Shown: positions 27,572 through 37,764, counted from the stretch's first letter. The stretch is 64,000 nt of DNA from Pseudomonas frederiksbergensis (GCF_003732275.1 NZ_MOBM01000006.1:248001-312000); one strand, 5' to 3'. A program made the numbers and translations. The notes: generated from the letters alone by a model not told the origin.

Positions 27572-30500
27572 ATTCCGCCCTGCACATTCTGATCCCCGGC
27601 TATGACATAGACGGCGAGATCGGCGAAGGCGCCATGGCCAACGTTTACCTGGCGACCCAGCGCTCGCTGGAGCGCAAGGTAGCGCTGAAGGTCATGGCCG
27701 CCGCGCTGGCGGCCGACCCGAGTTTCTGCGAGCGTTTCCTGCGCGAAGGTAAAACCCTGGCGCGCCTGTCTCACCCGCATACGGTCACCATCCATGACAT
27801 CGGCCATGTCGGTGAGCTGTATTACATGGCCATGGAATTCCTGCCCAACGGCACGCTCAAGGAGCGCATCGCCGCCGGTCTGACGCCGGAGCAGGGTCTG
27901 ATCTATATCCGTCAGATCGCCTCAGCCCTGGGCTATGCCCATGGGCTGGGGCTGGTTCATCGCGACGTCAAACCGGCGAACATTCTGTTCCGTGCCGATG
28001 GCACCGCGGTGCTCTCAGACTTCGGCATCGCCAAGTCCATGGATGACCGTACCCAGTTCACCCAGGCCGGTTTCGCCGTCGGTACTCCCAGCTACATGAG
28101 CCCGGAACAGGCGCGCGGCCAGGATATTGACGGTCGGGCCGATCTTTATGCCCTGGGCGTGGTGCTCTACGAAATCCTCGTCGGCAAACTGCCGTATACC
28201 GGCAACGACGCACTCTCCACGGCATTGGCGCATTTGACCGAACCGTTGCCGGAGCTGCCGGTGCATCACGGTCGTTATCAAGAGGTGCTGCGCAAGCTGT
28301 TGGCCAAGGATCCGGCCGAGCGTTTCCCGGATGCGGCGGCGTTGTTGCAGGCGCTGGATCATCTGCCTCGGGAATCGGTTGAAGCGACCACCATCCGGCC
28401 ATTGCCAATTCCGGTATCGCCGATTGCGGTGAGCAATGACCTGGCGGGACTGACGCCGGTGTCCATCGATATACCGACCGGCCCCGCGCAGTCACAACCT
28501 CGGCCCAATCCTGTTCCGCCGGCTGTGAAGCCGACGCCGTCGTCCACGGTCTCGGAGCAGCGAAAGGGGCCGGTGTTCGCACTCGCCGCCGTCGCGGTGG
28601 CCGTGGCGCTGGCCTTGGGCGGCGCGGGTTATTGGTGGCTGTCCGGTGACGTCGAAGCCGACGCCAAGGTGCCGGTGGTTTCAGCACCGCCGGCCAGTGC
28701 GCCGCCGACCGTGGCGCCACCCGTAAAGCCCCCCGTGGCAACGGAGGTCGATGGCGGTCAACGTCCGCTGCTGATGGCCGGCAAAAAAACCTTGTTCCAG
28801 CGAGTACTCAGCAAGCCGGGGGCGAAACTCGCCAGCGACCCGGGGGCCACACCCGACAAGGCCTTGCCGGCGTTCTCGGTGCTTTATGTCTATCAGCGCA
28901 AAGAGGTTGCTGGCAGCCCGTGGCTGCGCGTCGGCGCCGCCACCGACGGGCGCAGTGACGGCTGGTTGCCGGCCGCGCAAGTCAGCGACTGGAAGCAAAG
29001 CCTGGTACTTAAGTTCACCGAACGCTCCGGCCGTGCGCCGGTGATGTTCCTGCGTCAGCCCGGTGACGTGGAGAAGCTGCTGGCGGATCCGTCGACGGCA
29101 AAAAACCTGCTGCTCAAGGCCCAGCAGAATCGCGAAGACAACCAGCAGGTACTGGCCCTGGAACCGGCCGCCAGTGCGGTGCCGCAGAATCAGTTTTATC
29201 TGTTGCCGATTTTCGATTCGCGCGAGAGCTTCGATGAGAACGGCCAGTCGGTGCAGTTGCTGAACGTGGCGTCCATCGACCCCGGTGATGCTCCGAAGGC
29301 CGCTGCCAACAACACGCCAATCACTACCGCTAACGCCGACGCGTTCCGCACCGCCGTGGTGTTGGTCGTTGACACCACCGTGTCCATGCAGCCCTACATC
29401 GATCAGGTCCGCGACGTAGTACATCAACTGCAAACCCGCATCGCCGAGCGGGGCGAGCAGGACAGTGTCAGCTTCGGCCTGGTGGGGTTTCGAAGCAGCA
29501 CCCAGAAAACCCCGGGCCTGGAATACGTCGCCAAAACCTTGATCACCCTGGAGCAGGGTCGCGACCCACAGCGCTTCATGGACCTGGCGCGGCAGGTCAG
29601 GGCGTCCACGGTCTCCAGCCATTCGTTCAACGAAGATGCGTTTGCCGGTGTGATGGAAGCGGTCGAGGGCATGGACTGGTCCGGCTATGGCGGGCGCTTG
29701 ATCCTGTTGGTCACCGATGCCGGTGCCTTGCGCAAGAACGACCCGTACGCCGCCACGCAAATGAACGAAGCCGAAGTGCGCCAAGCCGCGCTGGGCAAGC
29801 AGATCAAGATCTACGCCTTGCACCTGCTCAGCGATGCCGGCAAGAAAACCCATGGCGGTGCGCAAAGCCAATATCGCACCCTGACCGCCGACGCCAACCC
29901 GCAGATTGGCGACCTGTACATTCCGGTGCCGGGCGCCGATGTTCGCAAGTTCGGTGAGCGGGTGGACGAGATCGGTTCGGTGTTTGCCGACCTGGTGCAT
30001 CAGGTGCGTGGCAACAAGCCGCAAACCGTGCCGCTGCTGAGCGCCGCGCCGAGCCTGACTGACAAATCGGCGGCCGTCGGTTACGCGATGCACATGGACT
30101 TCCTGGGGCGTAAAGCCGCCAGCCAGGCGCCGCAACTGGTCAGTGCCTGGACCGCCGACCGCGACCTGACCAACCCGGCACTGCCGGCGTTCCAGGTGTG
30201 CGTGATGCTAACCAAGTTGCAGCTCAACGACTTGCAGCAATCGCTGAAACTGATCGTCGATGCTGCCCGCAAGACCCAGACCTCGCCGAAGAATTTCTTC
30301 CAGGAAATCGCCAGCGCCAGTGCCTACATGAGCCGCGATCCCTCGGCCTTGCGCAAGGGTGGCAACCTGGCCGATGGCGGGGTTCTGGGTGAGTACCTGG
30401 AAGGGCTGCCATACCGCAGCAAGTCGCTGAACATGACCCAGGATTTGTGGCTTTCGCTGAGCGTGGCCGAGCAGGAGGACTTTATCGACGAGCTGGATTC

Positions 30501-30612
30501 GAAGATCCGCCTCTACGAAACCTTCCACAACGACTTGGCTAACTGGGTGCGTTTCGGCGATGCCGAACCGGGTGATGCCTTGTACCGCGTTCCGTTGTCG
30601 ACGCTGCCGTGA
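27568..30612 (+). CDS. ppkA: T6SS Ser/Thr protein kinase PpkA with periplasmic vWA domain
   Basis: 1014 residues. The Hanks-type kinase (about 10-265) has glycine loop GEGAMANV (19-26), Lys41, HRD131-133 in HRDVKPANIL, and DFG starting at 151, so it is catalytically complete. A Pro-rich linker leads to one membrane helix (about 332-355). The periplasmic half has a von Willebrand A domain with a MIDAS-type D602-x-T604-x-S606. In H1-T6SS, PpkA dimerises on a periplasmic signal relayed by TagQRST and phosphorylates Fha. The downstream tagT overlaps its stop. Confidence 0.94.
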   Translation: MNSALHILIPGYDIDGEIGEGAMANVYLATQRSLERKVALKVMAAALAADPSFCERFLREGKTLARLSHPHTVTIHDIGHVGELYYMAMEFLPNGTLKERIAAGLTPEQGLIYIRQIASALGYAHGLGLVHRDVKPANILFRADGTAVLSDFGIAKSMDDRTQFTQAGFAVGTPSYMSPEQARGQDIDGRADLYALGVVLYEILVGKLPYTGNDALSTALAHLTEPLPELPVHHGRYQEVLRKLLAKDPAERFPDAAALLQALDHLPRESVEATTIRPLPIPVSPIAVSNDLAGLTPVSIDIPTGPAQSQPRPNPVPPAVKPTPSSTVSEQRKGPVFALAAVAVAVALALGGAGYWWLSGDVEADAKVPVVSAPPASAPPTVAPPVKPPVATEVDGGQRPLLMAGKKTLFQRVLSKPGAKLASDPGATPDKALPAFSVLYVYQRKEVAGSPWLRVGAATDGRSDGWLPAAQVSDWKQSLVLKFTERSGRAPVMFLRQPGDVEKLLADPSTAKNLLLKAQQNREDNQQVLALEPAASAVPQNQFYLLPIFDSRESFDENGQSVQLLNVASIDPGDAPKAAANNTPITTANADAFRTAVVLVVDTTVSMQPYIDQVRDVVHQLQTRIAERGEQDSVSFGLVGFRSSTQKTPGLEYVAKTLITLEQGRDPQRFMDLARQVRASTVSSHSFNEDAFAGVMEAVEGMDWSGYGGRLILLVTDAGALRKNDPYAATQMNEAEVRQAALGKQIKIYALHLLSDAGKKTHGGAQSQYRTLTADANPQIGDLYIPVPGADVRKFGERVDEIGSVFADLVHQVRGNKPQTVPLLSAAPSLTDKSAAVGYAMHMDFLGRKAASQAPQLVSAWTADRDLTNPALPAFQVCVMLTKLQLNDLQQSLKLIVDAARKTQTSPKNFFQEIASASAYMSRDPSALRKGGNLADGGVLGEYLEGLPYRSKSLNMTQDLWLSLSVAEQEDFIDELDSKIRLYETFHNDLANWVRFGDAEPGDALYRVPLSTLP

Positions 30613-31328
30613 TGCTGAACATGAACGCAGTGCACAAACACCGGGGCGTCGGCAGCCAGCGTTACAGCCTGGTGATTCCACGGCTGCAACTGCATGCCGG
30701 TGAACAATTGGCGGTGGTCGGTCCCAGTGGCTGCGGCAAAAGCACGTTGCTCGATTTGCTGGCGCTGGTGCTGGCTCCGGATCAGGCCGGGCAGTTTGAT
30801 TTTGCGCCCGGCCAGACCAGGACGGACATTACCGGGCTGTGGCGCGCAGATGCGCAAAGTGCCTTGGCGGACCTGCGCCGCCGGCACTTGGGCTACGTGC
30901 TGCAAACCGGTGGCCTGCTGGATTTTCTGGACGTGCGCGGCAACATCGACCTGTCGCGCAAACTGCTCGGCTTGAAAGACGACGGCAGTGTGGATCGACT
31001 GGCCGGGGCGTTGGATATCGCCGATCAATTGGGCAAAAAGCCGGGTGATTTGTCCGTCGGCCAACGGCAACGGGTGAGTTGTGCCCGTGCCCTGGCCCAT
31101 GGGCCGCATCTGTTGCTGGCCGATGAACCGACCGCCGCCCTCGATCCGCTGAACGCGGAGCGAGTGATGCAGTTGCTGGTGACCCAGGCCCGCGAACATG
31201 GCGTGTGCTGCGTCGTCGCTACCCACGATGAATCACTGGCCCGCGCCAGCGGTTTGCAGGTGCGGCGCATCAGTTGTCATCGCGACGTCGATGGCGGTGT
31301 CACCGCCATCCTCGGAGAGGCCTGCTGA
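30612..31328 (+). CDS. tagT: TagT, ABC transporter ATPase of the T6SS TagQRST signalling module
   Basis: 238 residues with Walker A GPSGCGKST, signature LSVGQRQRVS and Walker B LLLADEPTAAL, a complete LolD/MacB-like ABC ATPase. It overlaps the ppkA stop by one base (a GTG at 30609 is an alternative start) and overlaps tagS by one base. With TagS it forms an inner-membrane complex needed upstream of PpkA for T6SS activation. No transported substrate can be named from sequence. Confidence 0.9.
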   Translation: MLNMNAVHKHRGVGSQRYSLVIPRLQLHAGEQLAVVGPSGCGKSTLLDLLALVLAPDQAGQFDFAPGQTRTDITGLWRADAQSALADLRRRHLGYVLQTGGLLDFLDVRGNIDLSRKLLGLKDDGSVDRLAGALDIADQLGKKPGDLSVGQRQRVSCARALAHGPHLLLADEPTAALDPLNAERVMQLLVTQAREHGVCCVVATHDESLARASGLQVRRISCHRDVDGGVTAILGEAC

Positions 31329-32524
31329 TGCGCAGCGCGCTGGTGGCTTCCCTGGCCTGGCAGGATTACCGCAACGATGCGTGGCTGTCGGCTTGTTCGG
31401 TACTGGCGCTGGTGGCGGTGGTCGCACCGCTGCTGGTGCTGTTCGGCTTGAAATTCGGCCTGGTCAGCAGTTTGACCGAGCGCTTGGAAAACGACCCGGC
31501 CACCCGGGAAATCATTCCCTTGGGTGGCGGTCGGTTCAGTGCCGCGTTTATCGAACAATTGAGTCGGCGCAGCGACGTGGCTTTCGCCTTGCCGCGCACC
31601 CGGCAGATTGCTGCGACGGCGGATCTGACCGCTGGTGCTTCGACGGTGACCGTCGAAATGATCCCCACCGCCGCCAACGACCCCTTGCTCGGCAGTCTAC
31701 CGGTGCCCCAAGGGCTGGATCGGGTGCTGCTCAGCCAGACCGTCGCCGAAAAACTCGGGGCCAAGGCCGGTGATTGGCTGGAGGCCAGTTTCGGTCGACA
31801 GGTGGCCGGTCGTGGCGAGGCGCAGCGTGCTCGCGTCCAGGTGCTGGACGTTCTGCCGCTGGAAGCTTTCGCCCGGGACGGATTGTTCGCGTCATTGGCG
31901 CTACTGGAGGCGGCTGAAGATTACCGGGACGGCCGCGCCGTGCCAGCGTTCGGTTGGCCAGGTGATGCGGTGGGCTTGACGGAGCAGCGGGTGTATCCGG
32001 CGTTTCGCCTGTACGCCCGCAGCCTCAAGGATGTCGAGCCACTGCGTCAGTACTTCGCTGCACAGAATCTGCTGGTCTCGACCCAGGCCCAGACCATCGC
32101 CCAGGTGCAATCGCTGAGCCGCAACCTGTCGATCGTGTTCTGGATTATCGCCGGATTGGCCTTGGCGGGAGCGTTCGCGGCGATTTTTGCCGGCGCGCTG
32201 GCGGCGGTCGAGCGCAAGCGTCGAGAGTTGTCGGTGTTGCGCCTGCTGGGGTTTTCCACGGCGGCGTTGCTGTTGTTTGTAGTGGTGCAGGCGCTGTACA
32301 GCGCCGGCCTTGCCGCCCTGTTGAGTGCCGGGCTGTATGGCCTGGCGCAATCGGGTTTAAACCATTTATTTGCGCAGATGCCGGGTGAGTACGCCAGTCA
32401 TCTGCTGGCGCGTCACTACGCGTTGGCCCTGGCGGCCGTGCTCGGCGTCAGCGCCGTGGCGGCAGTCTGTGGTGGCTGGCGAGTGGCGCGTATCCAGGCG
32501 TGTGAAGGAATCCGAGATGTATAA
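31328..32524 (+). CDS. tagS: TagS, FtsX/MacB-like permease of the TagQRST module
   Basis: 398 residues from ATG 31328; the frame also extends 54 bases into tagT, which I reject. One N-terminal helix (VLALVAVVAPLLVLFGLKFG) precedes a large periplasmic domain, and three C-terminal helices follow (FWIIAGLALAGAFAAIFAGAL; AALLLFVVVQALYSAGLAALL; YALALAAVLGVSAVAAVCGGW), the FtsX-like permease plan. It pairs with TagT. Coupled by overlap at both ends (one base with tagT, eight with tagR). Confidence 0.9.
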   Translation: MRSALVASLAWQDYRNDAWLSACSVLALVAVVAPLLVLFGLKFGLVSSLTERLENDPATREIIPLGGGRFSAAFIEQLSRRSDVAFALPRTRQIAATADLTAGASTVTVEMIPTAANDPLLGSLPVPQGLDRVLLSQTVAEKLGAKAGDWLEASFGRQVAGRGEAQRARVQVLDVLPLEAFARDGLFASLALLEAAEDYRDGRAVPAFGWPGDAVGLTEQRVYPAFRLYARSLKDVEPLRQYFAAQNLLVSTQAQTIAQVQSLSRNLSIVFWIIAGLALAGAFAAIFAGALAAVERKRRELSVLRLLGFSTAALLLFVVVQALYSAGLAALLSAGLYGLAQSGLNHLFAQMPGEYASHLLARHYALALAAVLGVSAVAAVCGGWRVARIQACEGIRDV

Positions 32525-34259
32525 GTTATTGGGCGCCGCCATGGTGCTGAGTCTGGCTGGTATGGGCATGGCTAGTCTGGTGAGTGCCGATGAAAGCACC
32601 GACAAACTGGACAACCCCAAGCCATTGCCCGACGACGTCAGCCTGCCGCTGCCGTGCGAAGGGCAGATGGTGTTCCGTTACGTCTACATCCTGGCGCAGG
32701 GCACTCTGGACGACCGCGAGATCAGCCTCGGCTATCCATTCAGCGAGGGCGAGTCCGGTTATCAACAGTCGTTCATCTCCGGTTACCGCCGGGACTTTAT
32801 CAACGGCCAGTTCACCCTCAAGGATCTGCCCAAGGATTGGGGCAAGACCATCACGCCGTTGATGCCCAAGACGGACGCCAAGACCCCGCTCAAACCGATG
32901 CTCTATTTCATCGGCAAATACGAAGTCACCGCCCGCCAATACGCCCAGGTCATGGCCCAGGCACAATCGTTGGCCAGCGGCGAGCCGGCCCCGGCCTGCG
33001 AGGCATTGCAAGCCGAGGCCCCGCAAGGCATGGCCGGGCGTTTGCCCAAGGTGAAGCTGTCGCGCTTCGAGGCCGAACGCTTCTCGGCGGTGTATAGCGC
33101 CTGGCTGATGAAATACCACAAGGACCTGCTACCGGTGAGCGGTCGTGGTACCTCGGCGGAAGAGGGCGGGCTGGGTTTTGTGCGCTTGCCGACCGAGGTC
33201 GAATGGGAATTTGCTGCCCGTGGCGGGCAGGCCATTAGCCGTCAGGACCTGGAAGGGCGCCTGTTTCCCCGGCGTCTGGAAGGCAGCGAAAGTGACGGCC
33301 CACTGGCGGACTGGGCAGTCTTCAATCAGGTCGCCGGTGGCACCGGCCAGGCAGCGCGTCTGATGCCGATCGGTACCAAACTGCCAAACCCCATCGGCTT
33401 GTTCGACGTGATCGGCAACGCTGCCGAGATGGTCCAGGAGTCCTTCCAGCTCGTGCATGCCGGACGCCGCCAAGGCACCTACGGCGGCTTCGTGGTCAAG
33501 GGCGGCAACTACCTGGAAGGCGAGGGCACCTTGTTCACCGGGATGCGTCGCGAATACCCGCTGTTCGCCGCCGACGGCACCGAGCAAAGCAACGAAACCA
33601 CCGGGTTCCGGGTCGCAATTGGCGCGTTGTCGGCGCCACGTTCGCGCTACAAGGAACTGTTTGCCCAATGGCAGAAAGAAGGTCGGCTGGCTTCGCTGAC
33701 CGATGCCATCGACGACGCCCAGGACCCGACCAAGCGCCTGGACAGCATCATTGCTGCCAGCGTCGATCCGCGCCTGCAAGCCGAGTTGGGGCTGGTCAAC
33801 GAGGAGCTCAAGCGCAACGTCTCGCTCATCGCCCAGCAGCGTGAGGAAGCGGCCGGCAACCTGATCCAGTCGGCGGCCCTGGTGGCCGAGACCATCAACA
33901 ATTACAACATTCGCCTGACCAATTTGCAGAAGAGTCGCCAGCAGGCCGTGGACGCCAGGGACGAGGCCAGCGCCAAGCTGTTCGCTACCGCCATCGACAA
34001 TGGTCGCAGCGCGCTGGACGGCGCGGTGGCGATCTACATCGACAACCTGGCAACCGGCACACGCTACACCGATGCCGTGATCCAGGCGCAGTTTCAACGC
34101 ATCAAGGAAGAGTTGGAGCGCAAGCCGGTACTGGGCAAGAGCCTGGTAACGCGCGCAACGTTATTCGTTCGCCATGTCGGTGATTATCGTCAGCAACGAC
34201 GAGCCGACCCGGCGGCGATATTGAAGGAATTGCTCGCATCGAACGCTCAGCGGTCTTGA
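32517..34259 (+). CDS. tagR: TagR, periplasmic FGE-sulfatase-like activator of PpkA
   Basis: 580 residues from ATG 32517, with GGAATCCGAG just upstream. It has an N-terminal signal peptide (MYKLLGAAMVLSLAGMGMASLVSA). The FGE/sulfatase-modifying-factor fold covers about 110-380 (YFIGKYEVTARQYAQVM, VRLPTEVEWEFAARGG, NPIGLFDVIGNAAEMVQES, VKGGNYLEGE, TTGFRVAIG). A helical C-terminal region follows. In P. aeruginosa TagR acts in the periplasm to promote PpkA autophosphorylation. I see no evidence that it is an active formylglycine-generating enzyme. Confidence 0.9.
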   Translation: MYKLLGAAMVLSLAGMGMASLVSADESTDKLDNPKPLPDDVSLPLPCEGQMVFRYVYILAQGTLDDREISLGYPFSEGESGYQQSFISGYRRDFINGQFTLKDLPKDWGKTITPLMPKTDAKTPLKPMLYFIGKYEVTARQYAQVMAQAQSLASGEPAPACEALQAEAPQGMAGRLPKVKLSRFEAERFSAVYSAWLMKYHKDLLPVSGRGTSAEEGGLGFVRLPTEVEWEFAARGGQAISRQDLEGRLFPRRLEGSESDGPLADWAVFNQVAGGTGQAARLMPIGTKLPNPIGLFDVIGNAAEMVQESFQLVHAGRRQGTYGGFVVKGGNYLEGEGTLFTGMRREYPLFAADGTEQSNETTGFRVAIGALSAPRSRYKELFAQWQKEGRLASLTDAIDDAQDPTKRLDSIIAASVDPRLQAELGLVNEELKRNVSLIAQQREEAAGNLIQSAALVAETINNYNIRLTNLQKSRQQAVDARDEASAKLFATAIDNGRSALDGAVAIYIDNLATGTRYTDAVIQAQFQRIKEELERKPVLGKSLVTRATLFVRHVGDYRQQRRADPAAILKELLASNAQRS

Positions 34260-34343
34260 TCGTTCGTTGTATAGCGAGCTTGGAAGGGACTCAGGCGGCG
34301 ATGGGCCGTGCTGAGCTGGTCAAACTTAAAAGAGAACACAACT

Positions 34344-35273
34344 ATGCTTTCCTCCCGTAAACCTTTTGCTTCGCTTTCCAAGCGTCACTTGCTGCTGATG
34401 GCCGTCGGCTTCAGCACCGTACTGACCGGTTGCGCCACGTCGCCGACCTCCAAGGTCGCCTCGAGCACCAAGGTCGAGTACTACCCAAACTGCTACGAGC
34501 CGGTGCAGCACTTGCGTGCCACTGATTCGAACATGACCAAGTCGGTCGTCACCGGCGCGGCCGTCGGCGCTGTCGGCGGTGCACTGCTGGGCGCCCTGAC
34601 CGATTCCGAGAACCGTGGCCGCAACGCTGCCATCGGTGCAGCGGGCGGTGCCGTGGCGGGCGGCGCGGCCGGTTACTACACCGAGCGTCAGAAGCAGATC
34701 GCCGATGACAATCAGCGCATCGCGTCCTACGCCTCCGACGTCAACAAAAGCGCCGCCGACATCGACCGCAGCACCGCGTACGCCAAGACTTCGCAGCAGT
34801 GCTACCAGAGCGCGTTCACCAAACTGGTCGCCGACCGCAAGGCCAAGACCGTCAACGATACCGAAGGCCGCAAGCGCCTGGCAGAAATCGTCGCGGGCCT
34901 CAAAGAGTCCAACGACCTGATCGTCGCGGTTAACGGTAAAGCCAGTGAAGACCTGAACAACTACACCCAGGCCTATGAAAAAGACCTGCAGCAAGTAGGT
35001 GTGCAGCGCACTGACGTGGTCACTGTGGCAACCGCCGACACCACGACGGTCGTGGCGCCGACCAAGAGCAAAAAAGCGGTGAAACCGGCGAAAAAACCGG
35101 TGCTGCCAACCGTGCCGAAAGAAGCGGTCACCACCGAGAAAACCCTGCAGACCGCACAAGCCAAACAGGCGGAAAGCAAGCAAGTCGCCAGCGCCGGCAA
35201 CACTCAGGTCAACAGCATGTGCAAGAACCCGGATCTGGGTGACTGGGCACCGGTGCCTTGCCCGAATGCTTGA
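34344..35273 (+). CDS. tagQ: TagQ, outer-membrane lipoprotein anchoring TagR
   Basis: 309 residues from ATG 34344 (the frame opens at 34308). The signal peptide ends in lipobox L-T-G-C. A glycine-rich glycine-zipper-like stretch (VVTGAAVGAVGGALLGAL...GGAVAGGAAGYY) is followed by a helical region and a Lys/Ala/Pro-rich tail ending in two late cysteines (NSMCKN...VPCPNA). TagQ tethers TagR to the outer membrane in the TagQRST pathway. It is the last gene of the right T6SS arm; a palindromic hairpin follows 20 bases later. Confidence 0.87.
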   Translation: MLSSRKPFASLSKRHLLLMAVGFSTVLTGCATSPTSKVASSTKVEYYPNCYEPVQHLRATDSNMTKSVVTGAAVGAVGGALLGALTDSENRGRNAAIGAAGGAVAGGAAGYYTERQKQIADDNQRIASYASDVNKSAADIDRSTAYAKTSQQCYQSAFTKLVADRKAKTVNDTEGRKRLAEIVAGLKESNDLIVAVNGKASEDLNNYTQAYEKDLQQVGVQRTDVVTVATADTTTVVAPTKSKKAVKPAKKPVLPTVPKEAVTTEKTLQTAQAKQAESKQVASAGNTQVNSMCKNPDLGDWAPVPCPNA

Positions 35274-35293
35274 TTGAGTTTCTGTAGGTCTTT

Positions 35294-35324
35294 GATCACT
35301 CCCATGCTCTGCGTGGGAGTGATC
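35294..35324 (+). terminator. Hairpin terminator after tagQ
   Basis: A perfect 11-bp stem (GATCACTCCCA / TGGGAGTGATC) with loop TGCTCTGCG. There is no T-run after it, only TGTACT, so termination strength is uncertain. The CTCTGCGTGGGA core is also a palindromic repeat family in Pseudomonas genomes, so it may be a repeat serving as terminator. Confidence 0.65.
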
Positions 35325-35728
35325 TGTACTGGCTACACCTTGGCGCTATGCGCCGCCATCTCCTGCGCTTGCAGATGATCAAGCGCTCGCTACACCGGCA
35401 ACTGCAGGTCATCCGCCATTCTGCTGCACGCTAATGTGCATGATCCCCCGGGCAGATTCGGGAATGACAATGCAGGCCTCGCAGGTTTGCGGTTCTACCA
35501 AGGATTGCCGGCGGTTGATCACGCTGGAAATCGGGCGCCCTGACACGCCGTTCGGCGGGTATCTGACGGGTTTCGCACAAATCCCTAAGATTTCTCCCCC
35601 TCGTGCCGAAAGACTGGTGAGACATGTATGCACCAAAGTAGAGCGGCTCCAGAATGCCGTCTGCGCTGTTACATGGAATGTTGCAATTCGGAACGCATCC
35701 CCACTTTTTGCATAAGAAGTCCCATGAA
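35325..35728. other. Gene-poor gap between the T6SS and the chemoreceptor
   Basis: About 400 bases without a convincing gene. Short frames exist on both strands (35434-35715 plus, 35409-35636 minus) but have no good ribosome-binding site, no recognisable family and overlap each other. The right part must contain the promoter of the chemoreceptor gene at 35729. I see no strong promoter boxes, repeat or tRNA here. Confidence 0.4.
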
Positions 35729-37609
35729 ATGAATCTCAAGTTCAGCCATAAAATTCTGCTGGCCGCTTCAGGCGTCGTGGTGCTGGCTTTTGCGTTGTTC
35801 ACTTTGTACAACGACTATCTGCAGCGAAACACCATTCGGCAAAATATTGAATCTTCCGTTGAGCAAGCGGGCGATCTGACCGCCAGCAGCGTGCAGAACT
35901 GGATGAGTGGCCGCGTGCTGGTCCTGGAAAACCTCGCGCAGAACGTCGCTCATCAAGGCGCCAATGCCGATTTACCGGGGCTGGTCGATCAACCCGCCCT
36001 CACCTCGAACTTCCAGTTCACCTACGTCGGGCAGGCCAATGGTGTGTTCACCCAGCGCCCTGACGCGAAGATGCCGGACGGCTACGATCCGCGTCAGCGC
36101 CCTTGGTACAAACAAGCTGTGGTCGCCGACAAGACCATGCTGACCCCGCCTTACATGGCCGCGGTCGGCGGGTTGGTGGTGACCATCGCCATGCCGGTGA
36201 AAAAGCAAGGCGAACTGCTGGGCGTCGTCGGCGGCGACCTGAGTCTGGAAACTCTGGTGAAGATCATCAACTCGGTGGACTTCGGTGGCATCGGTCACGC
36301 GTTCCTCGTCAGCGCCGACGGTCAGGTGATCGTCAGCCCGGACAAGGATCAGGTAATGAAGAACCTGAAAGACATCTATCCGGGCTCCAGTGTCCGCATC
36401 GAGAGAGGCAATCAGGAAGTAGAGCTGAACAAGCAGGACCGCATCCTCTCGTTCACGCCAGTGAGTGGTTTGCCGAATGCCGAGTGGTATGTCGGTCTGT
36501 CGATCGATAAGGCCAAGGCCTACGCACCACTGAGCCAGTTCCGCACCTCGGCGCTCATCGCGATGTTCATCGCCGTGACCGCCATCGCTGTGCTGCTGAG
36601 CCTGCTGATCAGCGTGCTGATGCGTCCGCTGACCACAATGGGCCGTGCAATGCAGGACATCGCTCAGGGCGAGGGTGACCTGACCCGTCGTCTGCTCGTG
36701 GAAAGCAAAGACGAGTTCGGCGAATTGGGCGGCTCCTTTAACCAGTTCGTGGAGCGGATTCACGCGTCGATTTGCGAAGTGTCCTCGGCGACTCGTCAGG
36801 TGCATGACCTGTCGCAACGGGTGATGGCGTCGTCCAACGCTTCGATCATCGGCTCCGACGAACAAAGTGCCCGCACCAACAGCGTGGCTGCGGCGATCAA
36901 CCAATTGGGCGCCGCCACCCAGGAAATCGCCCGCAACGCCGCCGATGCTTCGCAACACGCCAGCGGCGCGAGCGAGCAGGCCGATGACGGTCGTCAGGTG
37001 GTGGAAAAAACCATTCTGGCCATGACTGAGCTGTCGCAAAAAATCAGCCTGTCCTGCACGCAGATCGAAACCCTGAACGCGAGCACCGACAACATCGGCC
37101 ATATTCTCGATGTGATCAAAGGCATCTCCCAGCAGACCAATTTGCTGGCGCTGAACGCGGCCATCGAAGCGGCCCGTGCCGGTGAGGCCGGTCGTGGTTT
37201 TGCGGTGGTAGCAGACGAGGTGCGTAACCTGGCTCATCGCACTCAGGAGTCGGCGGAAGAGATCCACAAGATGATCAGCTCGCTGCAGATCGGTTCTCGC
37301 GAAGCGGTGACCACGATGAACGCCAGTCAGGTTTCCAGCGAACAGAGCGTCGAAGTGGCGAACCAGGCTGGGCTGCGACTGGTCAGCGTGACTCAGCGCA
37401 TCGGCGAAATCGACGGGATGAACCAGTCGGTGGCCGCGGCGACCGAGGAGCAGACCGCCGTGGTGGAAACCCTCAACGTCGACGTCAACCAGATCAACCT
37501 GCTGAACCAGCAGAGCGTGGCTAACCTCAATGAAACATTGAAGGATTGCGATGCGCTGTCCCAGCAGGCCAGTCGGTTGAAGCAGTTGGTTGACAGTTTC
37601 AAGATCTGA
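35729..37609 (+). CDS. Methyl-accepting chemotaxis protein with dCache amino-acid sensor (PctA-like)
   Basis: 626 residues from ATG 35729 ([15 protein letters not shown]). Two membrane helices (about 8-26 and 272-292) flank a periplasmic dCache_1 domain. A HAMP domain (GEGDLTRRL) and a methyl-accepting signalling hairpin with the conserved tip ([19 protein letters not shown]) follow. The residues known to hold the amino and carboxyl groups of amino acids in PctA-type sensors are present: Y119, R124, W126, Y127, Y142 and D170. It therefore probably mediates taxis to L-amino acids. The exact ligand range cannot be read. It is monocistronic, with REP repeats after it. Confidence 0.93.
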   Translation: MNLKFSHKILLAASGVVVLAFALFTLYNDYLQRNTIRQNIESSVEQAGDLTASSVQNWMSGRVLVLENLAQNVAHQGANADLPGLVDQPALTSNFQFTYVGQANGVFTQRPDAKMPDGYDPRQRPWYKQAVVADKTMLTPPYMAAVGGLVVTIAMPVKKQGELLGVVGGDLSLETLVKIINSVDFGGIGHAFLVSADGQVIVSPDKDQVMKNLKDIYPGSSVRIERGNQEVELNKQDRILSFTPVSGLPNAEWYVGLSIDKAKAYAPLSQFRTSALIAMFIAVTAIAVLLSLLISVLMRPLTTMGRAMQDIAQGEGDLTRRLLVESKDEFGELGGSFNQFVERIHASICEVSSATRQVHDLSQRVMASSNASIIGSDEQSARTNSVAAAINQLGAATQEIARNAADASQHASGASEQADDGRQVVEKTILAMTELSQKISLSCTQIETLNASTDNIGHILDVIKGISQQTNLLALNAAIEAARAGEAGRGFAVVADEVRNLAHRTQESAEEIHKMISSLQIGSREAVTTMNASQVSSEQSVEVANQAGLRLVSVTQRIGEIDGMNQSVAAATEEQTAVVETLNVDVNQINLLNQQSVANLNETLKDCDALSQQASRLKQLVDSFKI

Positions 37610-37640
37610 TTGAGGTCAGTTCTACCGCGTTATCGTTCAA

Positions 37641-37735
37641 TCGCGAGCAGGCTCGCTCCCACATGGGATTTTCAGTGATCACAACATTTGTGAACGACTG
37701 AGAACCCCTGTGGGAGCGAGCCTGCTCGCGAAAGC
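37641..37735. repeat. Inverted REP pair after the chemoreceptor gene
   Basis: Arms at about 37641-37663 (TCGCGAGCAGGCTCGCTCCC...) and 37709-37735 are reverse complements with about 45 bases between. They sit between two convergent genes (chemoreceptor and pvfD) and probably serve as a bidirectional 3' mRNA boundary. Confidence 0.9.
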
Positions 37736-37764
37736 GGTGCATCAGTCACCGCCGAACCGAAGCC

